Of a stretch of DNA of 64,000 nucleotides, positions 50,874 through 59,509 are shown one piece after another. A program made the position numbers and the translations under genes. Location: positions 1-64,000 of the forward strand of contig NZ_JAPJDL010000011.1 of NCBI RefSeq assembly GCF_026242055.1, written 5' to 3'. The stretch comes from Lentzea sp. NEAU-D7 (lineage in GTDB: Bacteria; Actinomycetota; Actinomycetes; Mycobacteriales; Pseudonocardiaceae). Position 1 is the stretch's first letter; every line of letters starts with the position of its first letter. Below the pieces are notes generated by a model. It was not told where the DNA came from. It searched no databases and worked only from the letters and a program-made list of their open reading frames with translations.

Positions 50874-50899
50874 GTGTGAATCGTCCTGACCGGGGGTAT
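50874..50899 (+). promoter_or_regulatory. SigB-type promoter of the Rho-N-like/hemerythrin unit
   Basis: GTGT, 16 bases, GGGTAT fits the SigB/SigF consensus. It ends 31 bases before the ATG at 50931, the same distance as at the epimerase gene. Confidence 0.6.
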
Positions 50900-50930
50900 T
50901 CGCGGACCAGCATCGAGTCAGGAGGTCGTG

Positions 50931-51257
50931 ATGCCCGCGGGATCGAACGCGAAACGGGAACGCCAGTACGAGCACATCAAGGACTCCGCCGAGGACCGAG
51001 GCGCCTCGCCGAAGCGCGCGAAGGAGATCGCGGCGCGGACGGTGAACAAGAACCGGGCCCAGGCCGGTGAGTCGAAGACGGCGAGCAAGTCGTCCACTCA
51101 GGACATGTCACCGCAGAAGCGCGGTGGCCGGCGGTCGGGCACGAACCGCCCGAAGGGCCTCACCAAGGAACAGCTCTACAACGAGGCCAAGAAGAAGAAC
51201 ATCAAGGGCCGTTCCACGATGACGAAGAAGGAACTTGCCAACGCGCTCGGCCGCTGA
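50931..51257 (+). CDS. Basic protein with Rho-N/SAP-like tail
   Basis: A 108-residue, highly basic protein. The C-terminal 35 residues (LTKEQLYNEAKKKNIKGRS followed by TKKELANALGR) form a Rho-N/SAP-like nucleic-acid-binding helix-extension-helix. The first half is a KRE/KRA-rich helix. Relatives are often labelled plasmid stabilisation protein without evidence. GGAGG precedes the ATG. It heads a likely stress transcript with the next two genes. Confidence 0.75.
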   Translation: MPAGSNAKRERQYEHIKDSAEDRGASPKRAKEIAARTVNKNRAQAGESKTASKSSTQDMSPQKRGGRRSGTNRPKGLTKEQLYNEAKKKNIKGRSTMTKKELANALGR

Positions 51258-51258
51258 C

Positions 51259-51921
51259 GTGGCGGAAGTGGACAAGGCGTCGGCGCTCACGATCCTCACG
51301 ATGGAACACAACACGCTGCAGATGATCCGCACGGCGACGATCACCGACGCGACCGGACGCGCGGGCCACCTGCTGACGACGATCTCCGCGTCCATGATCG
51401 CCCTCGGGTTCGTCGCGCAGGTGGTGCCGCGCACGGTGCTGCTCACGTTGCTGCTCGTCGTCTTCACCGCGCTGTTCCTGATCGGGCTCGCCACCCTCTT
51501 CCGCACGGTCGAGCTGACCATCGAGGACGTCCAGGCGGGCCTGGGGATCAACCGCATCAGGGCCGTCTACGCCGAACTCGAGCCGTCCACGAGGGACGTG
51601 TTCGTCCGCCAGCTGCACGACGACACCCTGGGCGTCGAGGCCGACGCCGGTCAGACCGGCTGGCGCAACGCCAGGCGCCCACGGCTGATCGGCACCGCGC
51701 TCGGGGTCGCCGGCCTCGTGAACCTCGTCAACGGACTCGTCGCCGGCGTCATCGCCGGTGCGGCCTCCGGTCTGCTCGGCACCACGCTGACCTGGTCGAT
51801 CGTCATCGCCGTGGTCGTCGCGATCGCCGTCATCAGTGCTTTCGGCGTCGCGCTCGGCCGAATCGGACGGCGCGGCATCGCGCCCATCTCCACGCGCTAT
51901 CCGAGGAACAACCCGAACTGA
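51259..51921 (+). CDS. Membrane protein of unknown function
   Basis: A 220-residue protein with about four hydrophobic helices in two pairs (about 40-85 and 150-205) and a helical soluble part between them. It starts at GTG one base after the preceding stop; a second GTG at 51268 is possible. I do not recognise the family. Its position between two stress-type genes suggests shared expression. Confidence 0.7.
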   Translation: MAEVDKASALTILTMEHNTLQMIRTATITDATGRAGHLLTTISASMIALGFVAQVVPRTVLLTLLLVVFTALFLIGLATLFRTVELTIEDVQAGLGINRIRAVYAELEPSTRDVFVRQLHDDTLGVEADAGQTGWRNARRPRLIGTALGVAGLVNLVNGLVAGVIAGAASGLLGTTLTWSIVIAVVVAIAVISAFGVALGRIGRRGIAPISTRYPRNNPN

Positions 51922-51933
51922 AGGAGAACCACC

Positions 51934-52488
51934 ATGCAGTACGACGTCGTCGACCTGATCATGCAGGACCACCGCGAGGTGGAGCGCCTGTTCGACGAGC
52001 TGAAGAACCACCCGGAGAAACGGCCGCTGCTCACCCCGGTGCTCTGCGGCCTGCTGGTCGCCCACAGCCGCGCGGAGGAGGCCGAGGTCTACCCGGTCGC
52101 CAAGGACGCGGGTGGGGAGGACGAGGTCGAGCACAGCCAGGAGGAGCACGCCGAGGCCGAGCAGCTGCTCGCCAAGCTCCTCGACGCCGAGTACGACTCC
52201 CCGCAGTACGAAAAGGCGCTGCAGGACGTCGTCGACTCCATCACCCACCACGTGGAGGAAGAGGAGAAGACCGTCCTGCCGGGCATGCGCCAGCGGCTCA
52301 GCGCGGAACGCCGGTACGAGCTCGGCGAGGCGTTCGCGCGCAGCCGGGCCGATCACCTCGGCGAGATGCCGGGGCAGGCGACGCGTGAGGAACTGCTCCT
52401 GCAGGCCAAGAACCTGGGGCTGGACGGCGCCTCGAGCATGTCGAAGGAGCAGCTGCGCCGGGAGCTGCAGAAGGCTGCTTCCTCCTGA
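51934..52488 (+). CDS. Hemerythrin HHE-domain protein
   Basis: A 184-residue protein. The HHE domain (about 1-125) has the metal-ligand pattern QDHREVERLF, HSRAEEAEVYP, EEHAEAEQ and HHVEEEEKTVLP. The C-terminus carries a Rho-N/SAP-like segment (about 140-180), like the gene two places upstream. Such proteins bind a di-iron centre and oxygen or nitric oxide. AAGGAG precedes the ATG. The shared tail domain in one operon is notable. Confidence 0.9.
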   Translation: MQYDVVDLIMQDHREVERLFDELKNHPEKRPLLTPVLCGLLVAHSRAEEAEVYPVAKDAGGEDEVEHSQEEHAEAEQLLAKLLDAEYDSPQYEKALQDVVDSITHHVEEEEKTVLPGMRQRLSAERRYELGEAFARSRADHLGEMPGQATREELLLQAKNLGLDGASSMSKEQLRRELQKAASS

Positions 52489-52495
52489 TGACGTC

Positions 52496-52535
52496 CGGAA
52501 GCGGGGTCGCGGTGCACGCCGCGGCCCCGCTTCCG
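52496..52535 (+). terminator. Terminator after the hemerythrin gene
   Basis: A 17-base stem with one G-T pair (52496-52512 with 52519-52535) and a 6-base loop starts 8 bases after the stop. Confidence 0.8.
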
Positions 52536-52581
52536 CGTGCGGCGGTGAAAGCCGGCGCCTGCGCCCGTCAGGAAGAAGCCG

Positions 52582-52761
52582 TCACCCGGCCGAACCCGTT
52601 CGCTTCCTGAACGACAACTGCGCCAGCACGGCCACCGCGCGCTGGCGCAGGTTCCTCTGCGAGAGGGGGCCTTCGCTCAGCGCGCGGGCCAGGTCGGGGT
52701 CACAGGCGCGGAGGTGCTCCTCGATGTCGACGAGCCGCTGGTGTTCCTCTCGACTGAGCAT
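52582..52761 (-). CDS. DUF3040-like short protein
   Basis: A 59-residue protein. Its start (MLSREEHQRLVDIEEHL, DPDLARAL) is the conserved head of DUF3040 proteins, which normally continue into two membrane helices. Here the protein stops before any membrane segment, so it is a short or truncated member. GGAG lies 6 bases before the ATG. Confidence 0.65.
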   Translation of the reverse strand: MLSREEHQRLVDIEEHLRACDPDLARALSEGPLSQRNLRQRAVAVLAQLSFRKRTGSAG

Positions 52762-52830
52762 GGCGTGCTCCAGGGGTGAGGTCCGGCAGTGCCACGACAC
52801 CCGTACCCGGCTTTCCGGCCGTTCAAACCG

Positions 52831-52998
52831 CTAGATCGGCTTCGGTTCCGGCGGCAGGGGGTCGGGGTCCGGACCGGGCGGGCGGAGGGGATCCGGGTCC
52901 GGTCCGGGCGGCTGGGGCTGGTCAGGTCCTGTGGGGCGCGGCTGGTCCGGGCCCGGCGTGGTCGGCACGGGCTCCGCCGGCGGTACTGGTTGGCTCAT
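52831..52998 (-). CDS. Proline-rich short protein
   Basis: A 55-residue protein made almost entirely of Pro, Asp, Gly and Gln in a PPGPDPDPL-type repeat. It could be a disordered protein or a chance frame in repetitive DNA. The ribosome binding site is weak. Confidence 0.35.
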   Translation of the reverse strand: MSQPVPPAEPVPTTPGPDQPRPTGPDQPQPPGPDPDPLRPPGPDPDPLPPEPKPI

Positions 52999-53040
52999 GA
53001 CGACGGGGTACCCGCCGGTCAAACCCCGCTCCCCGGCAGG

Positions 53041-53436
53041 TCAGCATTCCGCGCCCAGGACAGGCTTGACGTCGACGATCGGCGTGCCGTCGACGGCCTC
53101 CAGGTGTGCCACCCGCACGCCCAGGCCGTCCACCGCCGTGATCCGGACGTGGTGCAGGCCGATGGGGTTCGGCCGGTCCGGCGACCGCGTGGAGAACACG
53201 CCCGTCTCCGGCCGGTCCGGGTCGCTGCGGGGGTGCACGGCCAGCACCGACCTGTCGGCGCGGTCGAGCCAGGTGAGGACCAGGACGTCCTGGCCCGGTC
53301 GCAGTTCGCGCATCGCCCGTGCGTACTCGGGCGCGAACACGAGCAAGGCCTCCGGCGCTCCCTCGTCCGGCTGCTTGGGCGCGGCGGAGCGGTCGGTGAG
53401 GGGCGATTCGACGTGGCCGATCGGCTGCAGCTTCAT
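53041..53436 (-). CDS. TrmO/TsaA-family tRNA methyltransferase-like protein
   Basis: A 131-residue protein of the TsaA/TrmO (YaeB) family. The motifs IGHVESPLTDR, FAPEYARAMREL, FSTRSPDRPNPIGL and VDGTPIVDVKPVL are characteristic. TrmO uses S-adenosylmethionine to methylate t6A37 in tRNA-Thr. This copy lacks the C-terminal extension of E. coli TrmO. Its ATG overlaps the SelO stop (TGATG), so the two are co-translated. Confidence 0.88.
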   Translation of the reverse strand: MKLQPIGHVESPLTDRSAAPKQPDEGAPEALLVFAPEYARAMRELRPGQDVLVLTWLDRADRSVLAVHPRSDPDRPETGVFSTRSPDRPNPIGLHHVRITAVDGLGVRVAHLEAVDGTPIVDVKPVLGAEC

Positions 53437-54833
53437 CAAGTCCCGCAGTAGGTCCGGTAGGTGGCACTGAAGTCCTGCGGTGCAGGAGCCGCGAAGTATT
53501 CCAGGCCGGGCCTTTCGCCGAACGGGGAGGTAACCGCTTTCAGCAACCGGTCGAACGGGCCCATGTCCCCGTCCGCCCCGGCAGCCAGCGCCTCCTCCAC
53601 CAGGTGGTTGCGCGGCACGTAGACGGGGTTGACCCGGTCCATCGCCTCGCCGTCGGGTCCGAGCTCCCGCCAGCGGGCGAGCCACGCGTCGGCGGCCGCC
53701 AGGTCCAGGAACAGGGAGCGGACCGGCTCCGCGTCACCCCGGGCGGCCTTGCCGAGCAGGTGGAAGAACGACGTGAAGTCGACATTGTTCTCGTGCATCA
53801 GCGCGAGCAGGTCCTGCAGCAGGGGCTTGACGTCGCCGGACACGCCGAGCTTCGCCCTCATGCCGCCGATCCAGGCCTCCTGGAAGTGCTCGTCGAACGT
53901 CCGCAGCGTCGCGAGGGCGAGCGAGACGGCCTCGTCCTCGTCGTCGGCGAACAGCGGCAGGAGGGCTTCGGCGAGGCGGGCGAGGTTCCACTCGGCGATG
54001 ATCGGCTGGTTGCCGTACGCGTAACGGCCCCGGTGGTCGATGGAGCTGTACTTCGTCGTCGGGTCGTAGGCCTCCATGAACGCGCACGGACCGTAGTCGA
54101 TGGTCTCGCCGGAGATCGTCATGTTGTCGGTGTTCATCACGCCGTGGATGAAGCCGACGAGCATCCACCGCGCGACCAGGGACGCCTGGGCGGCGACCAC
54201 GTGCGAGAAGAGCTCCAGGCAGGTGCTGCCGGGGTGGTGGCGGGCGATCGCGTGGCCGGCGAGGCGGCGCAACAGGTCCAGGTCGCCGGTGTTGCGGGCG
54301 TACTGGAAGCTGCCGACGCGCAGGTGCGAGGCGGCGACCCTGGCCAGGACGGCACCCGCCAGCGGTTCCTCGCGCTGCACGACGTGGCCGGTGGAGACGA
54401 CGGCCAGCGCGCGGGTCGTGGGGATGCCCAAGGCGTGCATGGCCTCGCTGACGAGGTACTCCCGCAGCATCGGGCCGACGGCGGCCAGCCCGTCGCCGCC
54501 GCGGGCGAACGGGGTGCGGCCCGAGCCCTTGAGGTGCAGGTCGAGGAGGCGGCCCCCGGCGTCGGTCAGTTCACCGAGCAGGAGCGCGCGGCCGTCGCCG
54601 AGCCTGGGGGAGTAGCCGCCGAACTGGTGGCCCGCGTAGGCCTGGGCGACGCCTTTGCTGCTCACGAGGAAGGACAGCCCGCCGGCTCGGAGCCAGGCCG
54701 GGTCGAGTCCCAGCTCCCGCGCGAGCGGCTCGTTGAGCGCCAGGAGTTCCGGTTCGACGACCGGGACGGCCTCCCACGAGACCGCCATCTCCGGCACCGC
54801 GTCGGCGAAGTCGCTGCTCAGGCTGATGTTCAC
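53436..54833 (-). CDS. SelO/YdiU-family protein adenylyltransferase
   Basis: A 465-residue pseudokinase-fold AMPylase (YdiU/SelO). Characteristic blocks are [57 protein letters not shown] and [19 protein letters not shown] (metal and base region). SelO transfers AMP to proteins and is linked to redox stress. The GTG start at 54833 gives the typical N-terminus, with GGAG only two bases away. It is coupled to the TrmO-like gene. Confidence 0.93.
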   Translation of the reverse strand: MNISLSSDFADAVPEMAVSWEAVPVVEPELLALNEPLARELGLDPAWLRAGGLSFLVSSKGVAQAYAGHQFGGYSPRLGDGRALLLGELTDAGGRLLDLHLKGSGRTPFARGGDGLAAVGPMLREYLVSEAMHALGIPTTRALAVVSTGHVVQREEPLAGAVLARVAASHLRVGSFQYARNTGDLDLLRRLAGHAIARHHPGSTCLELFSHVVAAQASLVARWMLVGFIHGVMNTDNMTISGETIDYGPCAFMEAYDPTTKYSSIDHRGRYAYGNQPIIAEWNLARLAEALLPLFADDEDEAVSLALATLRTFDEHFQEAWIGGMRAKLGVSGDVKPLLQDLLALMHENNVDFTSFFHLLGKAARGDAEPVRSLFLDLAAADAWLARWRELGPDGEAMDRVNPVYVPRNHLVEEALAAGADGDMGPFDRLLKAVTSPFGERPGLEYFAAPAPQDFSATYRTYCGT

Positions 54834-54959
54834 ACCTCCAACGGTACCGGGTGGGCGCGGCGGGGCGTGTGATCGCGCTCTCAACCCGAACTCCGCTGAA
54901 CCGATCGGAGGGGGCGTACGTGATGGGAGGTGAACAGGTTGGCGAAAGTCCACTCAGGA

Positions 54960-55889
54960 ATGAGAAAAACAATGCGTCGCAAGCAAGTTGGGTTCGTTGC
55001 TGCCCTTTTCGCGGTCGGTGTCGTCGCTCTGACGGCCTGCGGTCAGGGTGCCGCGCAGAGCGGATCCGCTTCCCCCGCAACGGAACAGGCCGGTGAGACG
55101 CGGCAGGCGCCCACCGATGAGTCCGGTGTGGACTTCCTGCGCGGATCGGCCGGCTCCAACAAGGCGGACCGGAGCACCGGTGACCGCGCGCCGGCGTCCG
55201 CATCCCTCGAGGTGAAGCAGAAGTGGGTCGAGCTGCGTGTCGCGAACGCCGGCGGTCTGGAGCCCGCGGTGGTCAACGGGAAGGGGCTCTCGGTCTACTG
55301 GTTCAGCGACGACCCGGTGAACGGCGGGGTGTCCAACTGCAACGGTGACTGCGCGAAGACGTGGCCGCCCATCACGGTCACGAAGGGCACCAAGCTCTTC
55401 TTCCCCGGCATCAAGCGGGAGAACATCGGTTTCGTCAAGCGCCAGGACGGTGCGACCCAGGTGACGATCGGCGGCCGCCCCGTCTACCTGTTCAGCAAGG
55501 ACGAGAAGGCCGGAGACATCAAGGGCCAGAACGTCGGCAACAAGTGGTTCGTGATCAACCCCGAGGGCAAACGCGCCGTCGCCCCCGCCGAGGCCCCGGT
55601 CACCCAGCCCGCTCCGCCGGCTCCCGGCGCCAAGCCCGCGAACTCGGTGACGTTCTTCTCCGGCAAGAACTTCGACGACTTCAGCGGCGACAACTTCGCG
55701 ACCGGCGTCAAGGTCGAGGCCCGGTGCGCCGACCTCCGCGGCGGCTTCCGGTCCCTCTCCCCGGACGGCGCGGTCAAGATCTGGTCCGAGCCGGGCTGCA
55801 AGGGCAAGTCCGCCGTCGTGAGCGCTGACGTCGCCGACACGGCCGCGCTCGGCTTCCCGGACGGCGTGAAGTCCTACATCCGCGCGTGA
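54960..55889 (+). CDS. Lipoprotein with repeat-type domain and crystallin-like tail
   Basis: A 309-residue exported lipoprotein. The lipobox is LTAC, about 27 residues in. Two related COG4315-type secreted-lipoprotein repeats follow (GLSVYWFSDDP with NCNGDCAKTWPP, and RPVYLFSKDEKAGDIKGQ). A Pro/Ala linker leads to a C-terminal domain (SVTFFSGKNFDDFSGDN, about 230-309) resembling beta/gamma-crystallin or I36 inhibitor folds. The role is unknown, probably at the cell surface. Other in-frame starts at 54930 (GTG) and 54972 (ATG) are possible. Confidence 0.8.
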   Translation: MRKTMRRKQVGFVAALFAVGVVALTACGQGAAQSGSASPATEQAGETRQAPTDESGVDFLRGSAGSNKADRSTGDRAPASASLEVKQKWVELRVANAGGLEPAVVNGKGLSVYWFSDDPVNGGVSNCNGDCAKTWPPITVTKGTKLFFPGIKRENIGFVKRQDGATQVTIGGRPVYLFSKDEKAGDIKGQNVGNKWFVINPEGKRAVAPAEAPVTQPAPPAPGAKPANSVTFFSGKNFDDFSGDNFATGVKVEARCADLRGGFRSLSPDGAVKIWSEPGCKGKSAVVSADVADTAALGFPDGVKSYIRA

Positions 55890-55910
55890 ACCTGATCGGG
55901 TGAACGACAG

Positions 55911-55941
55911 GCCGCCAGAGCCTCCCCGGCTCTGGCGGCCT
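55911..55941 (+). terminator. Terminator after the lipoprotein gene
   Basis: A perfect 13-base stem (55911-55923 with 55929-55941) and a 5-base loop lie 21 bases after the stop. Confidence 0.85.
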
Positions 55942-55965
55942 CGTCGTCTCGCTACGCTGCTCGGC

Positions 55966-56412
55966 ATGCGCTACTCCGCCATTGCGCTGGCTTTCCTCCT
56001 GCTCGGGTGCGGCACCGGGACGTCGTCCCTGCCCAAGATCACCCCGGCCGCGACCTCGGCCACCGGCTCACCGCTGCCGGACCTGCAGCCCAGGCTCGAC
56101 GCCATCGGCGTCCTGCTCACGGACTGCGCCGCCCGCCTGCGCGGCGAACCCGTCGCCCCGGCCGACAACTGCAGCCACGTCATGCCGGACGTGACGGGGG
56201 TGGTCGACGAGGTCGAGAAGCAGGCCGCCAAGCTGCCGCCCGCGGGCCAGGCCGCGCTCACCGACGTGCGCCGCCAGCTCGCCGAGATCGGGCCGTGCGA
56301 GCCGTGGTTCGCGGCCGGTGGCGTCAGCGGGGACGGGCAGCTCCACGCCCGCTGCAAGAAGGCGTGGGACGCGCTCTACAAGGGGTACAACGCCGTTCGC
56401 AACTCCGCCTGA
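55966..56412 (+). CDS. Small lipoprotein of unknown function
   Basis: A 148-residue lipoprotein with lipobox LLGC about 16 residues in and a Ser/Thr/Pro-rich spacer. The helical domain has paired cysteines (LTDCAA, DNCSH, GPCEP, ARCKKAW). I do not recognise the family. TACGCT lies 8 bases before the ATG, with no ribosome binding site. Confidence 0.75.
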   Translation: MRYSAIALAFLLLGCGTGTSSLPKITPAATSATGSPLPDLQPRLDAIGVLLTDCAARLRGEPVAPADNCSHVMPDVTGVVDEVEKQAAKLPPAGQAALTDVRRQLAEIGPCEPWFAAGGVSGDGQLHARCKKAWDALYKGYNAVRNSA

Positions 56413-56434
56413 GCCCGCCGTTTAGAGTCTCCGC

Positions 56435-57349
56435 ATGCTCGAGATCGTGGTGGAGACGGAGAACGGGGAGCGGCACGTGCGCGTGTCCGCCGAGGAGCTG
56501 GCCGATCTGGTGCGGCGCATCGGTGGCGCGGGTGACCGGTTCCTGGTCGTCCAGCGGGTGCCCGACCTGCCCGGCGTGTTCGCCCAGATCTGGCACGAGA
56601 ACGGTGGCGACTACGCGGTCGAGCACCGCGACGGTGGCGCCGACCGGCACTTCGCGGCGACGGCAGGGCTCGACGGTGCCATCGCGGCGCTGACCGGCTG
56701 GGCGCGCCAGGACGCCGGGTGGGACAGCGGTCTCGCGTGGTCGTCGCTGGGTCTGCCACCCGAGCCCGCGGTGCCGCCACTCGACCTCGCCGACGCCGAC
56801 CGCGAGCAGCTGGAGGAACGCGTTCGCGAGGTGCTGGCCGGCGGCTACTCCTCCCGCGCCCAGCTCACGGAGCTCGCCGAGGACTACCTCGTCAGCGGCG
56901 ACAGCCGGCCCGTGTCGCGGGAGCAGGCGGCGGCGCTCGTCGACCGGTTGTGGCTGGAGCGGGTCGCGGAACAGGCCACCTGGCAGGGCGAGACCGATCC
57001 CGAACGCCTCACCCGCGCGTTCGCGGCGCTGGAGCAGGCCGGCATCACGGCCCGCGAGAACTTCACCTGCTGCCGCACCTGCGGCCAGGACGAGATCGGC
57101 GGCGAGAGCGCGCCGGGTGCGCGCGGTTTCGTCTACTTCCACAGCCAGTGCACGGATTCCGCCGCGGCGGGTCACGGCCTGGCGCTGCTGTACGGCGGGT
57201 TCGACGGAACGGCCGAGACCACCACCGCCATCGGTGACGAGGTCGTGGCGGCGCTGGAGGCGGCAGGCCTCCGGACGAGCTGGAACCGCGATCCCGGCCG
57301 GTCCATCAGCGTCACGCCTCTGGACTGGCGACGGCGTCTGGTGGGGTAG
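56435..57349 (+). CDS. DUF6891-like protein
   Basis: A 304-residue cytoplasmic protein. The C-terminal domain has a conserved cysteine cluster (FTCCRTCGQDEIG, about residue 209) and GFVYFHSQCTD, as in the DUF6891 family of unknown function. A metal or redox centre is possible. The N-terminal half is acidic and helical. TAGAGT lies 6 bases before the ATG. It overlaps the HNH gene tail to tail by 38 bases. Confidence 0.7.
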   Translation: MLEIVVETENGERHVRVSAEELADLVRRIGGAGDRFLVVQRVPDLPGVFAQIWHENGGDYAVEHRDGGADRHFAATAGLDGAIAALTGWARQDAGWDSGLAWSSLGLPPEPAVPPLDLADADREQLEERVREVLAGGYSSRAQLTELAEDYLVSGDSRPVSREQAAALVDRLWLERVAEQATWQGETDPERLTRAFAALEQAGITARENFTCCRTCGQDEIGGESAPGARGFVYFHSQCTDSAAAGHGLALLYGGFDGTAETTTAIGDEVVAALEAAGLRTSWNRDPGRSISVTPLDWRRRLVG

Positions 57350-57695
57350 CGAAGCGGGTGGTCAGCTCGGCCGAGATCTCGTAGTGGCGCACCAGGAACG
57401 TGCGCTCGTCGAGCTTCTTGCGCCGCAGCCAGCCCGTCACCTCGGCGTTGCACTTGCTGGCGTTGCACGATCCGCACGCGGGCACGACGTTGCCCAGCGT
57501 GTAGCGGCCGCCGCGCGAGATGGCCTGCACGCAGTCCTTCTGCAGCGACCCGGCCGGAGCCGCGCAGTACGCGCAGCCGCCCCACGACGTCTTGAGGGCG
57601 TCCCACTGCGCGTCGGTGAGGTCGTGGACGACGCGAGCCATGCGCTTCTTGCGCTTGCGCGCGGCGCGAACCTGTTTGCTACCGCCGGTCGGCAC
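57312..57695 (-). CDS. HNH-type nuclease domain protein
   Basis: A 127-residue protein with a basic N-terminus and an HNH/zinc fold: CAYC, then GGRYTLGNVVPACGSCNASK, in which two CxxC pairs bind structural zinc. The usual catalytic histidine before the second strand is not obvious (DCVQAIS in place of DHV), so activity is uncertain. The GTG start overlaps the 3' end of the LysR gene by 17 bases. Confidence 0.8.
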   Translation of the reverse strand: MPTGGSKQVRAARKRKKRMARVVHDLTDAQWDALKTSWGGCAYCAAPAGSLQKDCVQAISRGGRYTLGNVVPACGSCNASKCNAEVTGWLRRKKLDERTFLVRHYEISAELTTRFATPPDAVASPEA

Positions 57696-58608
57696 GGTGG
57701 GTGAGAGTACGCGTCGCGATGGTCAACAGGTCGGAGGCGGGCCCCCGGGGTGTCCGGCCGGACGGCCAGACCGCCCGCAACGCGCGGTGCAGGTCCACCT
57801 CGCCGACCTCGACGCGGACGAGCGTGCGGGCGGCGATGTCCGCTGCCACGGTGTGGAGGCTGAGCACGGCCGGGCCGATGCCGCCGATCGCGGCCGCCTT
57901 GATCGCGGTGGTCGACGACATCTCCAGCAACGGGACCGCGGACTCGGTGATGCCCGCGACCCGCAGCGCGTGCTCCCAGGCCTGCCGGGTGCCCGAACCG
58001 GACTCCCTGCTGACCATCGGCGTCGCGGCGGCCTTCGCGGCGGCGACCCGGCGGCGCCTGGCCCAGGGATGGGCGGGCGCGACGACGAGGACGAGCTCGT
58101 CCGTGGCGACGACGCGGCTGGCGAGACCCGCCGGCACGTCGGTGCTCTCGACGAACCCCAGGTCGGCCTTCCCTGCCAGCACCTGCTCGGCGACGTGCAC
58201 CGAGTTGCCCGCCGACAGCACGGTCGCGGTGTCCGGGCTGACGGACCGCAGCGCGATCAGCCACGCGGGCAGCAGGTATTCGGCCACGGTGAGGCTCGCG
58301 GCGATCCTGAGGTGGCTCTGCCGGTCCGCGCGCAGGCTGGTGATGCCGGCGTCGAGGTCCGCCGCGCGGACGATCACCTGCGCCGCCCAGCCGGCCACCA
58401 GCTGACCCGCCGTGGTGAGCCGCGCACCGCGCGGGGTGCGTTCCAGCAACGCGACGCCGACGCGGGCCTCGAGGGTCCGCAGCCGCTCGCTGGCGCTGGG
58501 CTGCGACATGCCGTGCGCCTTGGCCGCCCGGCCGATGCTGCCCAGCTCGGCGACGCTCAGCAGGAGGTCGAAGCTGGTCAGGTCGGTGACCCTGGACGGA
58601 AGAGGCAT
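57679..58608 (-). CDS. LysR-family regulator
   Basis: A 309-residue LysR-type regulator. The N-terminal winged helix (about 8-65, SIGRAAKAHGMSQPSASERLRTLEARVG) is followed by a periplasmic-binding-like effector domain. It is divergent from a TDT-family transporter gene and very likely controls it. A T-N11-A dyad covers its own start codon. Confidence 0.93.
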   Translation of the reverse strand: MPLPSRVTDLTSFDLLLSVAELGSIGRAAKAHGMSQPSASERLRTLEARVGVALLERTPRGARLTTAGQLVAGWAAQVIVRAADLDAGITSLRADRQSHLRIAASLTVAEYLLPAWLIALRSVSPDTATVLSAGNSVHVAEQVLAGKADLGFVESTDVPAGLASRVVATDELVLVVAPAHPWARRRRVAAAKAAATPMVSRESGSGTRQAWEHALRVAGITESAVPLLEMSSTTAIKAAAIGGIGPAVLSLHTVAADIAARTLVRVEVGEVDLHRALRAVWPSGRTPRGPASDLLTIATRTLTHRADRR

Positions 58609-58622
58609 AGGGCCAGCCTATG
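58606..58622. promoter_or_regulatory. LysR T-N11-A box
   Basis: CATAGG, five bases and CCTATG form a perfect dyad that includes T58608-N11-A58620, the LysR-box form. It overlaps the LysR start codon and lies 57 bases before the transporter start. Confidence 0.65.
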
Positions 58623-58678
58623 TCCACATCGGCGATCGGTGTCTACCGAGGCGGGCCCCGCCCGAGGATTGTCATGTC

Positions 58679-59497
58679 GTGACCGCTCTCGCACCTCGAC
58701 CACACCGTGCCCCAGAGGTGCGACGAGCGGCGCCCTTCGGCCCGAACCTCTTCGCGTCCGTGATGGGGACGGGGATCGTCGCCACGGCCGGTGCCTCGAT
58801 GCCCGGCCTGCACACCGCCGCCACGTACGTGTGGGCGCTGGACGCCGCCCTGCTGGCCTTCCTCGTGGCCGCCGCCCTGCGCCGCTGGACGTGGGCGACG
58901 GTGCGCGCTCAGCTCGCCGACCCCGTGATGGCCCAGTTCTGGGGCGCGCCGCCGATGGCGTTGATGACCGTCGGCACCGGGGCGTTGCTGCTCGGGAAGG
59001 ACTGGATCGGGCTGCCCGCCGCGCTGGCCGTCGACTGGACGCTGTGGGTCGCCGGCACGGTGCTCGGGCTCGCGACGTCGGTGCTGGTGCCGCTGCGGAT
59101 GATAGGCAGCGGCGAACGCGCGTTTGCCGGGTGGCTGATGCCCGTGGTGCCGCCGATGGTGTCCGCCGCCTCCGGTGCCCTGCTGGCGCAGCACCTGCCC
59201 GAAGGCTCGTCGCGGCAGGCGATGGTGCTCGGCTGCTACGCGCTGTTCGGCGTCAGCCTGTTCGCGACGATGGTCGCTCTCGCGGCGGCCGTCACCGTGC
59301 GGACCGCGCGGCGCGGGCTGCCGTTCGCGTTGACGTGGTGGAGTTTCGTGTTCCCGCTCGGCACGTTGGTGACCGGCACGAGCGCGCTCGCGGTCCGGGT
59401 GCCGTCGGTGTTGTTCTCCGCGGTGGCCGTGGTGTTGTACGGCGCGCTGGTGGCCGCGTGGACCACGGTGGCCGTTCGCACGCTCCTGCAGCGGTAG
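58679..59497 (+). CDS. TDT/SLAC1-family transporter
   Basis: A 272-residue membrane protein with about eight to ten helices. The signature FASVMGTGIVA near the N-terminus belongs to the tellurite-resistance/dicarboxylate transporter (TDT) family, which exports anions such as sulfite, tellurite or malate. The usual size is about 320 residues, so it is slightly short. The GTG start is used; GAGGA lies about 11 bases upstream. It is probably regulated by the divergent LysR gene. Confidence 0.8.
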   Translation: MTALAPRPHRAPEVRRAAPFGPNLFASVMGTGIVATAGASMPGLHTAATYVWALDAALLAFLVAAALRRWTWATVRAQLADPVMAQFWGAPPMALMTVGTGALLLGKDWIGLPAALAVDWTLWVAGTVLGLATSVLVPLRMIGSGERAFAGWLMPVVPPMVSAASGALLAQHLPEGSSRQAMVLGCYALFGVSLFATMVALAAAVTVRTARRGLPFALTWWSFVFPLGTLVTGTSALAVRVPSVLFSAVAVVLYGALVAAWTTVAVRTLLQR

Positions 59498-59509
59498 AGT
59501 GTCCCCGCT

